A DNA stretch of 64,000 bases from positions 136,620,828 to 136,684,827 of the forward strand of contig CM043700.1 of NCBI GenBank assembly GCA_023935145.1, written 5' to 3'. Origin of the DNA: Bretschneidera sinensis (Eukaryota; Streptophyta; Magnoliopsida; Brassicales; Akaniaceae). Each line of letters opens with the position of its first letter. The first letter of the stretch is position 1. Positions 48,420 to 61,684 of the stretch are shown piece after piece. The notes beneath the pieces are model-generated. The model was given only the letters and a program-made list of their open reading frames with translations, had not been told where the DNA came from and ran no database searches. The position numbers were made by a program, and so were the translations under genes.

Positions 48420-51400
48420 TCGATTGGATCATGAATTGAAATCGAGAAGTTCGGAGGGAAGAGCTTCGAGTTGTGGAAACCAAAGATGGAAGATTTACTC
48501 GTGGATAGGGACTTGTGGATGATGATAGTCGATGAGATGCCAAAGAGTACGATGAGCATGACAACAACGTCCACAGTAGAGGCGGCGTCGCCGATGGTGG
48601 TTTCGACATCATCTTCATCGGCCAACACAGAGTAGGAGAAGCTCGATTGGAAGATACGAAGTCTGATTCGGCTATGTCTGGCCGATTCTGTCATGATAAA
48701 CGTTTCTAGAGAGAAAACTGTGAAAGAACTTTGACAATCGCTGGAAAGCCTTTATCAGAGTAAATCTCTGGTAAACAAACTGTTTTTGTGGAAGAAGTTG
48801 TACAACCTTCGGATGACTGAAAGCGATTCTTTCTCTGTTCATCTACATGAGTTCAACACATTGATAGGTAAGTTATTGTCCATTAGTGTTGATGTAATGA
48901 ATGACGATAAGGCTATTATACTGCTCTGTTCACTACCTGATTCATGGGATAACTTGATAGCTGTGATTAGTAGTGGTACGACTGATCTGTCCTTTGAAAA
49001 TGTCGTGGCGGCCTTATTATCTGAAGAGATGAGGCAACAGGGTACAGAGAACTCATCAAATGAGGCCTTATCTATGAGAGGGCGAACTCATAATAGAGAC
49101 TACAAGTGGTTTGGTGATAAAACCAAGTTCAGGGGAAGATTGAAAAGTAGGGATAAATTTGAGTTGAAGTGTAGGAAGTCTGAACATCTGAAGAAGGATT
49201 ATAGAAGTAAGAGTGTGAACTTTAAAAAGCGGACAGGCGAGAGATCAGCTTCAGGAAACAAGAACTAGGATGATGATGCTAGTGACTTAAATATAGTATC
49301 CTGTTTGGCTCAATTAGATCAAAGTGTTTGGATAATTGACACATGAGTATCCTTTCACATGACATCTCATAGGGACTGGTTTCGTGATTATGAAACCTTT
49401 GATGGGGGAAATGTTTTATTAAGAGATAAATATCTGGTGAAAATTATTGGTTATGGGAAAGTGATGCTGAAGATGAATGATGGGACGGTCAGGATACTTC
49501 CAGGTAAGATACATATTCTGGGCATCAGCAGGAACCTAATGTCAGTCAGTAAGATGACAGATGGGAAAGTGAATTTCAGCTGTGACAAAAATTCGTGCAA
49601 GATGACTTATGGATCACTAGTAATCGCATGAGGTGTTCGGTATGGTGCGTTTTACAAGTTGTTGGAAAGTATAGTACAAAGTCAGTGCAGTAAAAGTTTT
49701 ATCTTTAAGGAGGTGACTGATAATGAGGCGAAGTCCTCTATGTTGTGGCATCAGAGGCTTTGAGCATATCGATGAAAATGGACTATCTACTTTATAGTCA
49801 AAGCAGACGGTGAATAGAGTCCCAGATTGCTTCATGAGATTTAGTTTCTGTGAGCATTGTCTATATAGCAAGCAAAACCGTGTGAGTTTTAAGTCCGCTA
49901 GCATAAGGGCGAAGGATATTCTAGATTTGATACATAGTGATGTGTTTGGGCCAGTTTCGGTCAAATCTCTTGTAAAATCAAGGTATTACGTCTCTTTCAT
50001 TGATGATTTTTCAAGGTATGTATGGATTTACTTCATTAGGAATAAAGTTAAAGCATTTAATAAGTTCCATGAGTTTAAAGTATTGGTAGAAAATCAAATG
50101 GAAAAAAAGATAAAGGTACTGAGAACATATAATGGAGGAGAATTTTGCTCAGACAAGTTTGAGCAATTCTGTGTGGTAAGCGGCATTGTAAGACAGAAAA
50201 CAACTCCATATACACCTCAACAGAATGGGGTGGCTGAGAGACTCAATCGGTCATTCATGGAGAAATTGAGGAGTATATTGAGTTGTGCAGGCTTGAAGCC
50301 TGAGTTCTGGGCAGAAGCGGTGGCTACGACATGTTATCTGAAGAACATGTCACTTACATAAGCTTTGCAGGATCAAACATCGTTTGAGGCACTATTCGGG
50401 AAGAAACCGAGTTTGGCTCATGTTAAGGTGTTTTGGTGTGATGTTTATATGCATGTGCCAAAAGAAAAGAAGAACAAACTTGACAGTAAATCAGTGAAGT
50501 GCATTTTCATTGGTTATAAGGATGGGGTCAAGGGGTACAAGTTATAGAATCTAGAAAATATGAGTACAATTTTCAGCAGAGATGTTGTGTTCAGAGAAAC
50601 ACAAAAAGGATGTGATGGTTGTCCAAGATGTACCGGAATAGTCAAAGCAAGTTCAAATTGATCTTAGCCCGGGAGATAAAAAGTGGGAGACTATCCCACA
50701 GACTGCATCAGATACTTTAGATTCTGAGTTAGTTGGGTTTGAGCACGATATTCATGTTTCTGATGTAGAGGATGAGGATTCAGATGTTGACTCGGGGGTA
50801 GAAACGATGCCTGTCATAAGGAGATCCACACGGGTTAAGAGGCCACCCATCAGGTATTCCCTCAGTGCTTGCAGTGCATTATATGCTTTAAATATTAATG
50901 GTGATAATCCTAGTACAGTGAAAGAGGCAAGGACCTCGGATGATGCAAATCTGTGGGATGATGCTATGAAAGAGGAGATACATGCACTGAACAGGAATAA
51001 AACATGAAGCCTTGTGAAATTGCCTAGAGATAGGAATGCAATTGGGTGCAATTGGGTTTTCAAGAAGAAAACAAATATAGATGGAATGGTAGAAAAGTAC
51101 AAGGCACGTTTGGTTGTAAAGAGGTACTCGCAAATATAGGGAATCGACTATGGTGAGATATTTTCCTCGATAGTAAAGTTGATATCTATCATATTTGTCT
51201 TATCCATGGCAGTTGCTTATGATCTAGAGGTCAATCAACTAGATGTGAAGACAACTTTCCTTTACAGGGACTTAGAGGAGGAAATTTATATGAAACAGCT
51301 TGAAGGCTTTGTGAGCAAAGGCAAGGAAGAATTGGTTTGTAAATTGAAGAAGTCTTTGCACAGACTAAAACAGTCACCACGGATGTGGTACCAGAAGTTT

Positions 51401-52506
51401 GACACATATGCCATTCATCTTGGGTTCACTCGCAGTTATACTAATCACTGCATCTATGTGAAAAGACATGGGTTGATTTTGTCATTTTAACCTTATACAT
51501 TGATGATATGCTATTGATTGGGAATAACAGGAAGATGATTAGCATTGTGAAGGCATCATTGGCAAGACAGTTTGACATGAAAGACATAGGGCCAACAAAC
51601 TTTATCTTAGACATGCAAATAAATAGGGATCGTGAAAATCAAAAACTGTGGCTAAGTCGGAAGAAGTGTATTGAAGAAGTTTTGAAGAAATTTAACATAT
51701 CTGACAGTAAGCCGGTAGGGACTCCCATGCCTTTGGGAACCAAGTTATCTGTGGAACAATGTCCGAAGATAGAGGAAGAAGCTGAAGAGATGGCGAACGT
51801 ACCTTATACTAGTGCGGTTGGAAACTTGATGTACGCTATGGTGTGTATGAGACCATATATTGCCTAAGCAGTGGAAGTATTAAGCAGATATACGTCTAAT
51901 CCTGGGAAAGAGCATTAGACTGCAATCAAGAAAGTTCTTATATATCTTCGTGGCACGTTAGAATTTGCATTGTGTTATGGAGGTAAGAAGAATCTTGATA
52001 TTGTAGGATCGGTTAATGCTGACTGGGGATGAGACATTGATAACAGGAGGTCTACAAACGGATATGTGTTCAATCTGTTTGGTGGGGTGGTGAGTTAGAT
52101 GAGCAAGAGGCAAAGTGTTGTTGCTCTTTCATCCACAGAAGCAGAGTATATGGTGATAACTCATGCTGGAAAGGAAGTGGTTTGGCTTCAAAGGTTGTGT
52201 GTTGAGATTGAGTTTAAACAAGGAGCAGTGAAGGTGAAATGTGACAATCAAGGTGTTATCTTCTTAGCAAAGAATCTTGCATTTCATTCACAGATGAAGC
52301 ACATTGATATCCAATACCACTTCATCTGGGAAAATATTGCAGAAAAGGTGATAATCTTGGAGAAAGCCGATACAACAGTGAACAACGCAGATTTCTTGAC
52401 TAAAGCAGTTAGTTTAGCAAAGTTTGAGTGGTGTGCTACTGAGATGGGCTTGAAGAAACAAAGTTCTGGGAAGTTTTTCCATGTGTGTGAAGTATTTACC
52501 AAGTAA
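48420..52506 (+). pseudogene. Decayed Tnt1-like gag-pol polyprotein
   Basis: Gag runs from about 48420 to 49268 with several stops. Its zinc knuckle is broken: the remaining C-x-KSEHLKKDY has lost cysteines. Protease lies near 49330, with a stop immediately after its DT. The integrase (49810-50550) keeps HSD and the Glu in VAERLNRS but has RTYNGGEF where the second catalytic Asp (RTDNGGEF) belongs. The reverse transcriptase is split by stops and a one-base frameshift near 51480 just before an intact YIDDM (about 51499-51513). RNase H (to 52506) has the STEAEYM motif. It cannot encode a working polyprotein. Confidence 0.92.
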
Positions 52507-52511
52507 GAGAT

Positions 52512-52884
52512 TGTTAGAGTTGGTGCATACTTCACGGGTCCAGATTTGTAGAACCCCCGAAGACTACGAGGGTCCCGCTCCTCGGCCCCCAAAAATTTCA
52601 GGCCCTGTAAATGTTTTGGGTCTAATTTTTTGCTTGATGGTTTGGGCTTGGGCCCATGAATAGTATTGGCTTTGCATCAAGGCAGAAACCCTAATTAGGG
52701 CGTCTCAAGTTGCTTGTAAATACACTTCATGTACTGAGCATACATTGTAACGAGAGATTTGTGAGGTTGATTATAGTGAAACTTCTGGCAGGACGTAGCC
52801 CTATTCTGGGGTGAATCTGGGTATATTGTGTATTATTTTCTTTCTGTTCATAATTCATATGATTGACTGGTCTCGAATCGTTCA
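52512..52884 (+). repeat. 3' LTR of the Tnt1-like element
   Basis: It starts with canonical TGTTAGAG after a purine-rich tract and ends CGTTCA, matching the 5' LTR throughout. Confidence 0.9.
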
Positions 52885-52889
52885 AGCAT

Positions 52890-54265
52890 AACATACATGT
52901 TTTCAAGGCAATTACTAGACTACTTAATAGCTTAAATTAATTTTATGATGATAAGTTATTTGGCTTCCTATTACTAAGACATTATTACTTAATGTCAAGA
53001 TGGTACTATGAAAAAGCTAGTTTAGAAATTAAAAACACAAATGATTAAGTGTGACTTAATTAAATTGCAAAAATATCTATCAATTTTTTTTTTTTTTTTT
53101 TTTTTTGCAAAAGGTTAACATTAAGTTTTTATATAAATAGTCGTTTTTTCATGGGAGATAAGTATGCTTCCACGGTAAATAAAAGAGAACTTTCAACACT
53201 GAAAGTTTTTATAACATTTAAAAAAAACAAAAAAAAAACATATTGTCAAATTGGTTAACCATTAAACACTATCGAAGATCAGACTGATTTTATACTTACA
53301 AAGCATGGTTTCCTATTATTTGTCGGTCTTAGCCCTATAGATAGCTTTCTCAACGAGTTAAAAATACATTGTGAATGACATGTTAGTTAAGAGTTCTTTC
53401 TCAGGATTGTGTTATGTGGATTTATATTATCTCCATTTAAAAATTAAATTGGATGTTAAGTTCAAAGTAAAATTGAATATCACATTGATAAATATGAATT
53501 CGTATTCTCTTAATTTCATGATATGGTGTTCAAGCTTACATTTTGGGTGTCTTGATTATCGGGTTAAATCTCGAGCTATGAGTACTATATATCACTAATT
53601 TAATTGTTAAAGCTGCTTGTTGTTGTACGGGAAATCTGTGATGGATTCCTGTTCACACCCGAAATTAAAGGATAGAGGATAAAATAGAGTTTACTTTTTG
53701 TTACATAACCCATAGGTCCAATTAATGGAACTTCAATAAAAAAAAAAAAAAAAAAACCTCTTCGGGCCAATAACTTCAATTAAGTGTGCTTGGTTAAAAA
53801 AAGTGTGAATTAACCAATAGAAGGAAGATGTAAAAAATGGAAAAAGTGTGAATAATATCTATATTGTTACTTTGAAGTATTTAAGCAGAGATAAATCGGT
53901 AAATTACGAAACTCTATATTTCATCTTTATTTTTTATTTTTTAATCATCTAAATTTAAATAGAAACTCTAAACTAAAACCTACTCGATAATTTCAATTAT
54001 AAGTTTATTAACTTAAAATATTTATAGATTGTAATTTGTATTGAATAATTTTAACATGAATTTCTGAATATGTATTGAATAGTTAGTATGAATTATGTTT
54101 TTTTAAATTATACGGTGATTTTTTTAATTTTTTTTTATGATTATTAACATAAAATGTTTCGTTAATCAAAATTTAGTTAATTGAATGAAATTTTTGATTA
54201 CGATTATTATTTTTAGAAAGATTTGGTTTGGATATGGTTTTCTTTATTTGGTTGGGAAACTATAC
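52890..54265. other. AT-rich intergenic DNA
   Basis: Includes a run of 24 T residues (about 53083-53106) and an A run near 53740-53757. No gene is supported. Confidence 0.6.
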
Positions 54266-56092
54266 GGATCCACCCTAAAGTAATTTTTTCAAAATAAAAT
54301 GCTAGTCCTTCTCGAGGAATTCGGCAAGGGGATCGGCTGTCCCTTTACATATTTATATTCTGCATGGAATATTTATCCACTCTTATCCAATCTGAATGTG
54401 ACTCCTCTAATTGGAACCCCATTAAGATAGTTAGGAATGGCCCAAAAATCCTGTTTGCGGACGATATTATGCTGTTCGTTGTGGCTGATAGGAAAAATCG
54501 CCATAGCATTCTTAAAGTTTTAAATTCTTTTTTCTCTGTTTCTGGACAGAAAATCAATGGATTGAAATCGTCTGTTTCCTTTTCCCCTAACTTGAATGAT
54601 AATTTTTGTGATGACCTGGTAAACATCTTGGGCTTTGCCAAAACCAGTAACATGGGCAAATACTTTGGGTTTCCTCTTATCCATGGTAAGGTCTCCCACA
54701 ATACCTTTTGTTTTGTTGTGGATAAAGTTCGCGATCGCCTGGCGGGCTGAAAAACTAAGTATTTGTCCATGGCTGGGAGAGTTTCCCTTATCTCCTCGGT
54801 TATGGAGTCGATTCCAACGCATTACATGCAGTGTGTCTCCTTGCCCAGCTCTATATGTGAAGAACTAGACCAAATCAATAGGAATTTTTGATGGGGTTCC
54901 ACGGATGAGAAAAGGAAATTACATCTTTGCGATTGGGATGTTGTTACCAAACCAAAGAAATGTGGGGGGATTGGTCTTAAGAAATGCAAACTTAAAAATG
55001 TTGCTTTAATGGCTAAATTAAATTGGCGTCTCTTAAAAGAACAATCGGATGTTTGGGCCAAATGTTTAATCTCCAAATACCTTTTCTCCTCTCTCGTTAG
55101 AAGACCCAGGAAGACCAACTTATCTATTAACTGGCGCATGTATTTTTGAAAAAGGGTTAAAATTGTTCGTCAAAAACGATGAATCCATTTCCTTTTGGTT
55201 TGACAACTTTTTAGGGGACGGGCTTTTAAGAAGCAAAATTCAGGGACCCATTCCTGCTGATGAGGAGAACCTTAAGCTTAAAGATCTTTGGGATCATAAT
55301 TTTTGCTGGGACTTCAACCGCATTTCCTTTGATTTTACTCCTTCCATTCGAAACTGCATCCTGGCCATTCCTATTCCAGCCTTTTCATCTTCCCAGGACT
55401 AGATCATTTGGGGCCCGCCTTCGGATGGCATTTTCAACACCAGTTCAGCTTACGAGTTGGCGGAGACCTTCCACTTCTCTAGACTGGATCTGGAAAACCC
55501 TACCTTTTTCGAAATCAATTTTTTGTTTGGAGATGTTGCAATAATGGTTTCATTTCTAAAGCTATTCTCAAAGCTCGTAATATTATTCAAACTAATTTTT
55601 GTGATATTTGCAACCAACCCGAAACGATTTTACATGTCATTAGAGATTGCCACAGGGCTAAAGCTCCATGGCAATGTTGGGATATCCCTCCCCATTTGAA
55701 ATTTGATTCCCCTAACTTAGTTGATTGGCTTAAGGCCAACTGCTCCTTCAACCTTCCCTCCTCCCTTAAGATTCCCTGGAGCTCTCTTTTTGTTGCCTGT
55801 TGTAATGCTCTTTGGCAGTCTAGAAACAAGAGACTTTTTGAGAAATCTGCCTCGAATTTTCCTAAACTTCTTTCGGAGATTGAGTTTAAAGCCCTTGAAT
55901 TTTTTCACCTGGGAGCAAATCTTCCCAATAAATTTCTTTCTTCAACCATTGACGTTTAATGGTCTCCTCCTGATTTTGACTGGGTGTGTTTTAATTCGGA
56001 TGGATCTTCCAAGATTAACTCTCGATTAGCTGGTTTGAGCTGTGTTCTGTGGGACAGTAATGAGAGAGATTTGTGGGTGTGCTAGAGGAATG
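54266..56092 (+). pseudogene. Truncated L1-type LINE: reverse transcriptase to RNase H
   Basis: The fragment starts inside the reverse transcriptase (SRGIRQGDRLSLYIFIFCME), contains the active-site motif FADDIMLF near 54456, and goes on through the connecting region (MAGRVSLISSVMESIPTHYM) to a zinc-binding zf-RVT-like part and the opening of a C-terminal RNase H (FNSDGSSKINSRLAG, near 55990). Several stops and frame changes occur (54748, 54891, near 55147, 55400). The 5' half is missing. The 3' end is cut by the Gypsy element that starts at about 56093. Confidence 0.85.
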
Positions 56093-57524
56093 GGTTTTAT
56101 TGATTGTTTTTCAGCTGAACTTTGGTAGCTGATTACGTCCAAAACATAACGTGGTTATTGTAGTATAGTTTTGAGGTGTCGATTCCACAAGGAAACAAGT
56201 TAATTACAAAAGAAGGTGTTAACCTTAAAACAAATGATAAAAGATTAAATGAATCTGAGTTTTTGATTGTGCAAAAGGGTAATTGTGTAAATAGGTTTGA
56301 AATATAATTAAGAATGACAAGGTTCCAGGAATCCTCCCTAGGGTCGTTGCTCTAATCCTAACTTGATTCAGTTGTTTTTGTCTCGATTGCAAGTTTCATA
56401 TCCCAAACAGGCAATCGAAAAATATTCAATTAAAGTGCAACTATAAATCCTAATGTAATTGTTATGAATTATTCTCTACTTTCATGCACACATGACCCAA
56501 CTTATAAATTATCAAAAGACGACGATATATCTAACGACAATACCGCAGCAATGGACAAATCTATAAAAGAGATCTACCGGACTCAATCACACCCAAATAG
56601 ATACACATAAGAAAAGCATGATTGAACTTATATGGAAAAGAAGCATGCAATCACCGGACTAATAAAAATCTACTAATTAAATTAAAGAATAAAACATAAC
56701 AATATTTAATGAAAATAATACCAAACTACAACTGAATCAAATAAAGAAAATAAGAACAACTACACCTAGGGATTCATCCCTTCGCCTTGCTTGAAGACTA
56801 GCTGCTCATGGAGCTCATGCTTCCTTGAGTTGCCTCCGGCCTCTCAACGATCATCTCCCCTTCGGTAGCGAAAGCTTCGGCGATTCCTCAGCTTGTCTTC
56901 AAAATTATACTTTCGGATTCATCCTAAAGGCCCTCTGGATTACTCCTAAAGGCCCTCTAGATTCACTCTCTGATGTATTCAGATGAGCTCCGATTGAATG
57001 CCCCCAAAAGCTGAAGCAGATGAGGTCTTATATAGGCAAACACCCGGAGTGCTGTGTGTTAACCATCCGATGTGGGATACTGTCCGGGTGTGCTCGATCG
57101 CAGCTCTAGTGCGCTCGATCGCACTTGTGCTCTATCGCAGATTAGTGCGCTCGATCGCATACGCACTGAAGCGAATCTTGGTCGATGTGGGACGTGCACT
57201 CGATCGTCCTGCTGTTGCGCTCGATTGCACTGCTTGCAGAGTACTTTAATCGATGTGGGATGTGCGATCGATCGCACTGCTTGTGCGCTCGATCGCAATG
57301 CAGGCATCAATCCATCTTGTATCTCCGGGAGTGTGGGCTCTTGGTGCTTTAAACAACGATTGCTTTTTCTTGAACTCAAAGTACCTGAAAATACACTGAA
57401 ATAAGTCAGTGGTCCAATAATATCACTTTAGAGTTATTAATATGTAAAAGCACAATAAAGACCGAGATCAATCATAAAATGCTACAATTAATCACTGTTG
57501 AGGTGCATTTTATGACTCTCATCA
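56093..57524 (-). repeat. 3' LTR of the Athila-like element
   Basis: On the reverse strand it starts TGATGAGAGTCATAAAATG straight after the purine-rich tract GTTGGGGGTTG, and continues about 1.43 kb to the LINE junction. The far border is placed where LINE coding similarity ends and is good to about 10 bp. Confidence 0.7.
57085..57300. repeat. Cluster of CGATCG-centred palindromic words inside the Gypsy LTR
   Basis: GTGCGCTCGATCGCA and close variants occur at least seven times in about 215 bp, interleaved with two CGATGTGGGA(C/T)GTGC words (near 57181 and 57251), plus a related CCGATGTGGGATAC near 57067. The segment is far more GC-rich than the rest of the LTR. Confidence 0.8.
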
Positions 57525-59190
57525 CAACCCCCAACTAGCTTATTGTTAGTCTCTAGCAATTCAAGCGAAAATAAGAGATGAATTCTATGCTGGGAATCAA
57601 AGTAAATGAAAAGCAATATTAGTGTTAACCAAGAGTAATTCACAATTTGTCTCAAAAATTGCACATAACACACAGCATATAGAATCATTAAATTTTACTC
57701 AAATCCAAAAATAATTCAAACATCAACCTTAAAGTCGTTATTGACTCTTAATTTCCATCTTACCACAATCTATTAATCCAAACACTCGGATGATTTTATG
57801 CATAACATTCATGAATACAAATCTTGGTCTCTAAAAACATAATAAATAGCGTGACGTCAATCACAAAAACAAGCTCCATATGCTTACATTTCAAACCACT
57901 CTCCACTATTGTAGAAAAATCACACTACATTGGATCAAAAGGTCTTTAATAAGCTTGTAACGTTAGGCTAAGGTAAAGGCTAAGGAAGAATGGGAAAAAT
58001 TCACAAGTAAAAGAACTCAATCTCTTAGCTTTAAACACAATCACTTTAAGCACTCGATAAACTTTACTTCCACACCCAAACTCTTTCAACCATTTTTCGA
58101 GCATTTCTTTCAACAAATCACCATTTTTTTGTTTTCTTTCTTCTTTCTTTGCCATAATTCATTTTTTTTTTATTTTGGCACAACCATTCACCTTCTTTTT
58201 CATTATTTTTTTTCTTATCTTTTCCACAACCCCCGACTTATCTCCTTTAATGTACTTGGGTTGTGGTCGTGATATTTTTTCATATTTTCACCCTTACTCC
58301 TTTTAAGTACTTCTCACAACATGTGTATAACTAAGTTCTTTAAAAAGAAAAGTAAGGATAAAATATTTTTTTGGCTCATAAAGGTAAGTAAATGGTTTAT
58401 CCAAAGAAACAAGGCTCAATTTTTTTCTTTTCAAGAAAAAGGCTCAAATAGGTAACTAGTGATAAATATAGCAATGGTAGGTTTGAAAGGCTCAAACGGT
58501 TCAAAAATGGCCTATATCATATCCTAAGTAGTGTGCATTCTAGGAATTCGCCTCAAGTGGTTATCAAGTAAGTTCTAGAGCTTGTCGAGACCGCAAAAAT
58601 ATTCACAAAATAATCACACATAAAACTTTTCTAAATGTTTAAGACTAATCATACAATCTTAACACAAACTAGAGTCTCAAACCAGATCAAGATTGATACT
58701 TAAATTAATTTCAAACCGAAGCAAGATTTAACTACTTCTGAATGCTATATGCTATCTCAATTAATTTATATCATTGACATGTAAATTAAATCTAAAGCTA
58801 ACATGAAGCATGCTAGACACACACAAAGATGACACCAAGCAATTCAACAGTTATAAAAAAATGTGTTTCCTCCTCCTCCACCCCCAACTGAAAATAAGCA
58901 TTGTCCTCAATGTAAAAGCAAAAATTAAGGAAACTCCCTATTTAACCAAAGGTGAGTGGAGCAAAAAAAATAGTGCACGACCAATTGAACCGCATGCTCA
59001 ACTTCTTGTTGAAGATCCGATCTACAACATAGAACACACAAAAAGAAGGCAACTGCGGTGTACCACGGGGTGTTAGCACACTAAAAATTAATCATTAAAA
59101 TGGACTAAAAAAAGTAAAAAAAAAAAAAAAAAAACAAAACTACAAAACAAAAGAAAGAAAAATAAAAGTAACTACGTACTTGTGTTGTGT
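57525..59190 (-). other. Non-coding 3' region of the Athila-like element
   Basis: Between the integrase end and the purine tract there is 1.7 kb of AT-rich sequence with no long frame. Athila relatives often have an envelope-like ORF here; none is recognisable. An A run lies near 59117-59134. Confidence 0.55.
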
Positions 59191-59194
59191 GGTC

Positions 59195-61684
59195 AGGATG
59201 CGTAGACCGGATCCATAAGCAGAATATCTTCCACTTCCGAATCTGATCTATCAACTAAGATCTTAAGTCGTTGACCATTGACTTTGAAAATTCAACCATC
59301 CCTAGTATCTTCAATTTCTACCACCCCATTTTCAAAAACAGTTTTCACTACAAAAGGGCCGGTTCACCTCGACTGAAGTTTTCAAGGATGCTTATGGAGC
59401 CTAGATTCGTATAAGAACACCCGATCATTAGGTTTAAATGTTTTCCTCAAAATATTTTTATCATGGAATATTTTCATTTTAGACTTATAGATCCTAGAGC
59501 TCTCATAAGCATCGTTTCTTAACTCCTCTAACTCGGTTAATTGATATTTTCGAAGCTTACCTGCTTCTCCTATGTCAAAGTTAAAAGATTTGATTGCCCA
59601 ATACGCTCGATGCTCGAGCTCTACAGGTAAGTGGCAAGGCTTTCCAAAGACAAGCCGATAAAGTGACATACCTAAGGGAGTTTTAAAAGCTGTACGGTAA
59701 GCCCAAAGTGCATCAACTAATCTCAAAGACCAATCCTTGCGATCCGGATTAACCGTTTTTTCTAGAATTTGTTTAATCTCGCTATCAGCGAGCTCTACTT
59801 GCCCACTCGTCTGAGGATGATAGGTAGTCAAAATTTTATGTAACACCCCATACTTTCTCATCAAAGCTTCAAAAGAACGGTTGCAAAAATGTGTACCTCG
59901 ATCACTAATTATAGCACGTGGCGTATCAAATCGAGATAACACATTTTCTTTAAGAAATTTAATTACCGTTCTATTATCATTGCTTCGGCAAGCTGCTGCC
60001 TCTACCCATTTAGATACATAGTCCATGGCCACGATGATATAAAGGTATCCGAAGGAAGGAGGAAAGGGTCTCATAAAATCGATACCCCAACAATCAAAGA
60101 TTTCAATTACCAAAATAGGGTTTAAGGGCATCATATTTCGACGAGACATAGCTCCTAACTTTTGACACCTTTCACATGAGCGACAATAGGTGTTTGCATC
60201 TTTAAACAAGGTAGGCCAATAAAATCCACACTGCAAAATTTTTGCAGCGGTTTTTTTCATTGAAAAGTGGCCTCTACAAGCGTGGGAGTGACAAAATTCT
60301 AAGACACTGGCAATCTCTTCATTAGGGACGCAATGCCTCAAAATTTGGTCAGGGCAGTACTTGAAAAGATAAGGGTCATCCCAATAAAAATTATATACCT
60401 CATACAAAAATTTCCTCTTGTCTTGAGCGCTCCGATCCATAGGTATCGCACCTGTGGCCAAATAATTCACAATGTGAGCAAATCATGGTAAAGAATTAAC
60501 AGAGAGTAGATGCTCATCAGGAAAGTCATCCTTAATTGGCGTGTCATCGCAAGTGTCCTCAAATGTGAGCCTTGAGAGATGGTCAGCTACTACGTTCTCT
60601 ACTCCCTTTTTGTCCTTGATAGTAATGTCAAATTCTTGTAGGAGTAGGATCCATCGTATTAAGCGTGCCTTAGCATCATTCTTTGTAAGAAGGTACTTGA
60701 GAGCCGCATGATCTATAAAAATGAGGATAGGAGAACCAATTAAATATGCACGAAATTTATCTAAAGCAAATACTACAGCTAGTAATTCTTTTTCAGTTGT
60801 GGAGTAATTCATCTGAGCACTATTCAAAGTCTTACTAGCATAGTAAATGACAAAAGGTTTTCCCTCTCTTCGCTGTCCAAGAACAGCACCTACAGCGTAG
60901 TCATTAGCATCACACATGATTTCAAAGGGTAAATTCCAATCAGGTGACTGCATTATAGGTGCTGAAGTAAGCTTGCCAATCAGTGTTTTAAAAGCTTATT
61001 GACAAGCTTGAGTCCACTTAAATGGGGCATCTTTAATTAGGAGGGCACATAGTGGTCAAGATATGTTGGAAAAATTTTGTATAAACCTCCTATAAAAACC
61101 AGCATGACCAAGGAAAGATCTCACATCCTTTATTGTCTTAGATGTAGGTAATTTAGAGATTAATTCAATCTTAGATTGATCAACTTCTATTCCTCTAGAA
61201 GAGACAATATGTCCTAAGACAATGCCAGATGGTACCATGAAATAGCATTTTTCCCAGTTTAAGACCAATTCTTTTTCCTCACAACGAATTAATACTTTTT
61301 TCAAATTCATCAAGCATGTATCAAATGAAGATCCAAAAATAGTCAGGTCATCCATAAAAACCTCCATGCAATTTTCAATTATGTCACTAAAAACGCTCAT
61401 CATACAACGTTGAAAAGTGGAAGGGGCATTACACAATCCAAATGGCATTCTACGAAAAGCATAAGTGCCAAAAGGACAAGTGAAAGTGGTTTTATCCTGG
61501 TCTTCTAATACAATTTCAATTTGATAATAACCAGAATAACCATCTAAGAAACAGTAAAAAGGATGACCAGCTACACGCTCAAGAATTTGATCAATAAAAG
61601 GAAGTGAGAAATGGTCTTTCCGGGTGGCAGCATTTAATTTTTTGTAATTAATGCACATACACCACCCAGTTACAAGTTTAGTAG
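59195..61684 (-). pseudogene. Athila-like pol: reverse transcriptase, RNase H, integrase
   Basis: The reverse transcriptase runs from 61684 to about 61056 (YSGYYQIEI, the catalytic FMDDLTIFG near 61350, FLGHAGFYRRFI). RNase H covers 60953-60483 (CDANDYAVGAVLGQR, FIDHAALKYL). The integrase covers 60470 to about 59195: HHCC zinc finger, [20 protein letters not shown], and Glu in [10 protein letters not shown], so the catalytic triad is intact. Stops between the domains (61054, about 61000 and 60481) and a TGA replacing Trp in the integrase C-terminal SRWTGPF-like motif near 59371 block translation. Its upstream part is cut off by an LTR insertion. Confidence 0.9.

Larger units (their letters stand above)
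48004..52884 (+). mobile_element. Full-length decayed Copia element, Tnt1-like
   Basis: LTRs 48004-48375 and 52512-52884 bracket gag, protease, integrase, reverse transcriptase and RNase H. The left LTR begins TATTAGAG where the right has TGTTAGAG. The flanks AACAC (47999-48003) and AGCAT (52885-52889) differ by two transitions, as expected of an aged 5-bp duplication. The primer-binding site ATTGGTATCAGAGC follows the left LTR at once, and AAGTAAGAGAT precedes the right LTR. Domain sequences are of the Tnt1/Tork kind. Length is 4,881 bp. Confidence 0.93.
56093..61684 (-). mobile_element. Athila-like Ty3/Gypsy element, reverse strand, interrupted
   Basis: Reading right to left: reverse transcriptase, RNase H, integrase, a 1.7-kb non-coding stretch, a purine tract (AGTTGGGGGT) and an LTR ending near 56093. 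The left border lies within a LINE RNase H domain. The right side stops inside the reverse transcriptase at 61684, where another LTR begins. Gag, protease and the 5' LTR are therefore not in this window. Confidence 0.88.

Noticed and set aside
56998..57404. Overlapping ORFs of 83-110 codons on both strands
   Set aside because: They arise because the GC-rich palindromic array in the Gypsy LTR lacks stops; Arg/Leu/Ala-rich translations are repeat artefacts.
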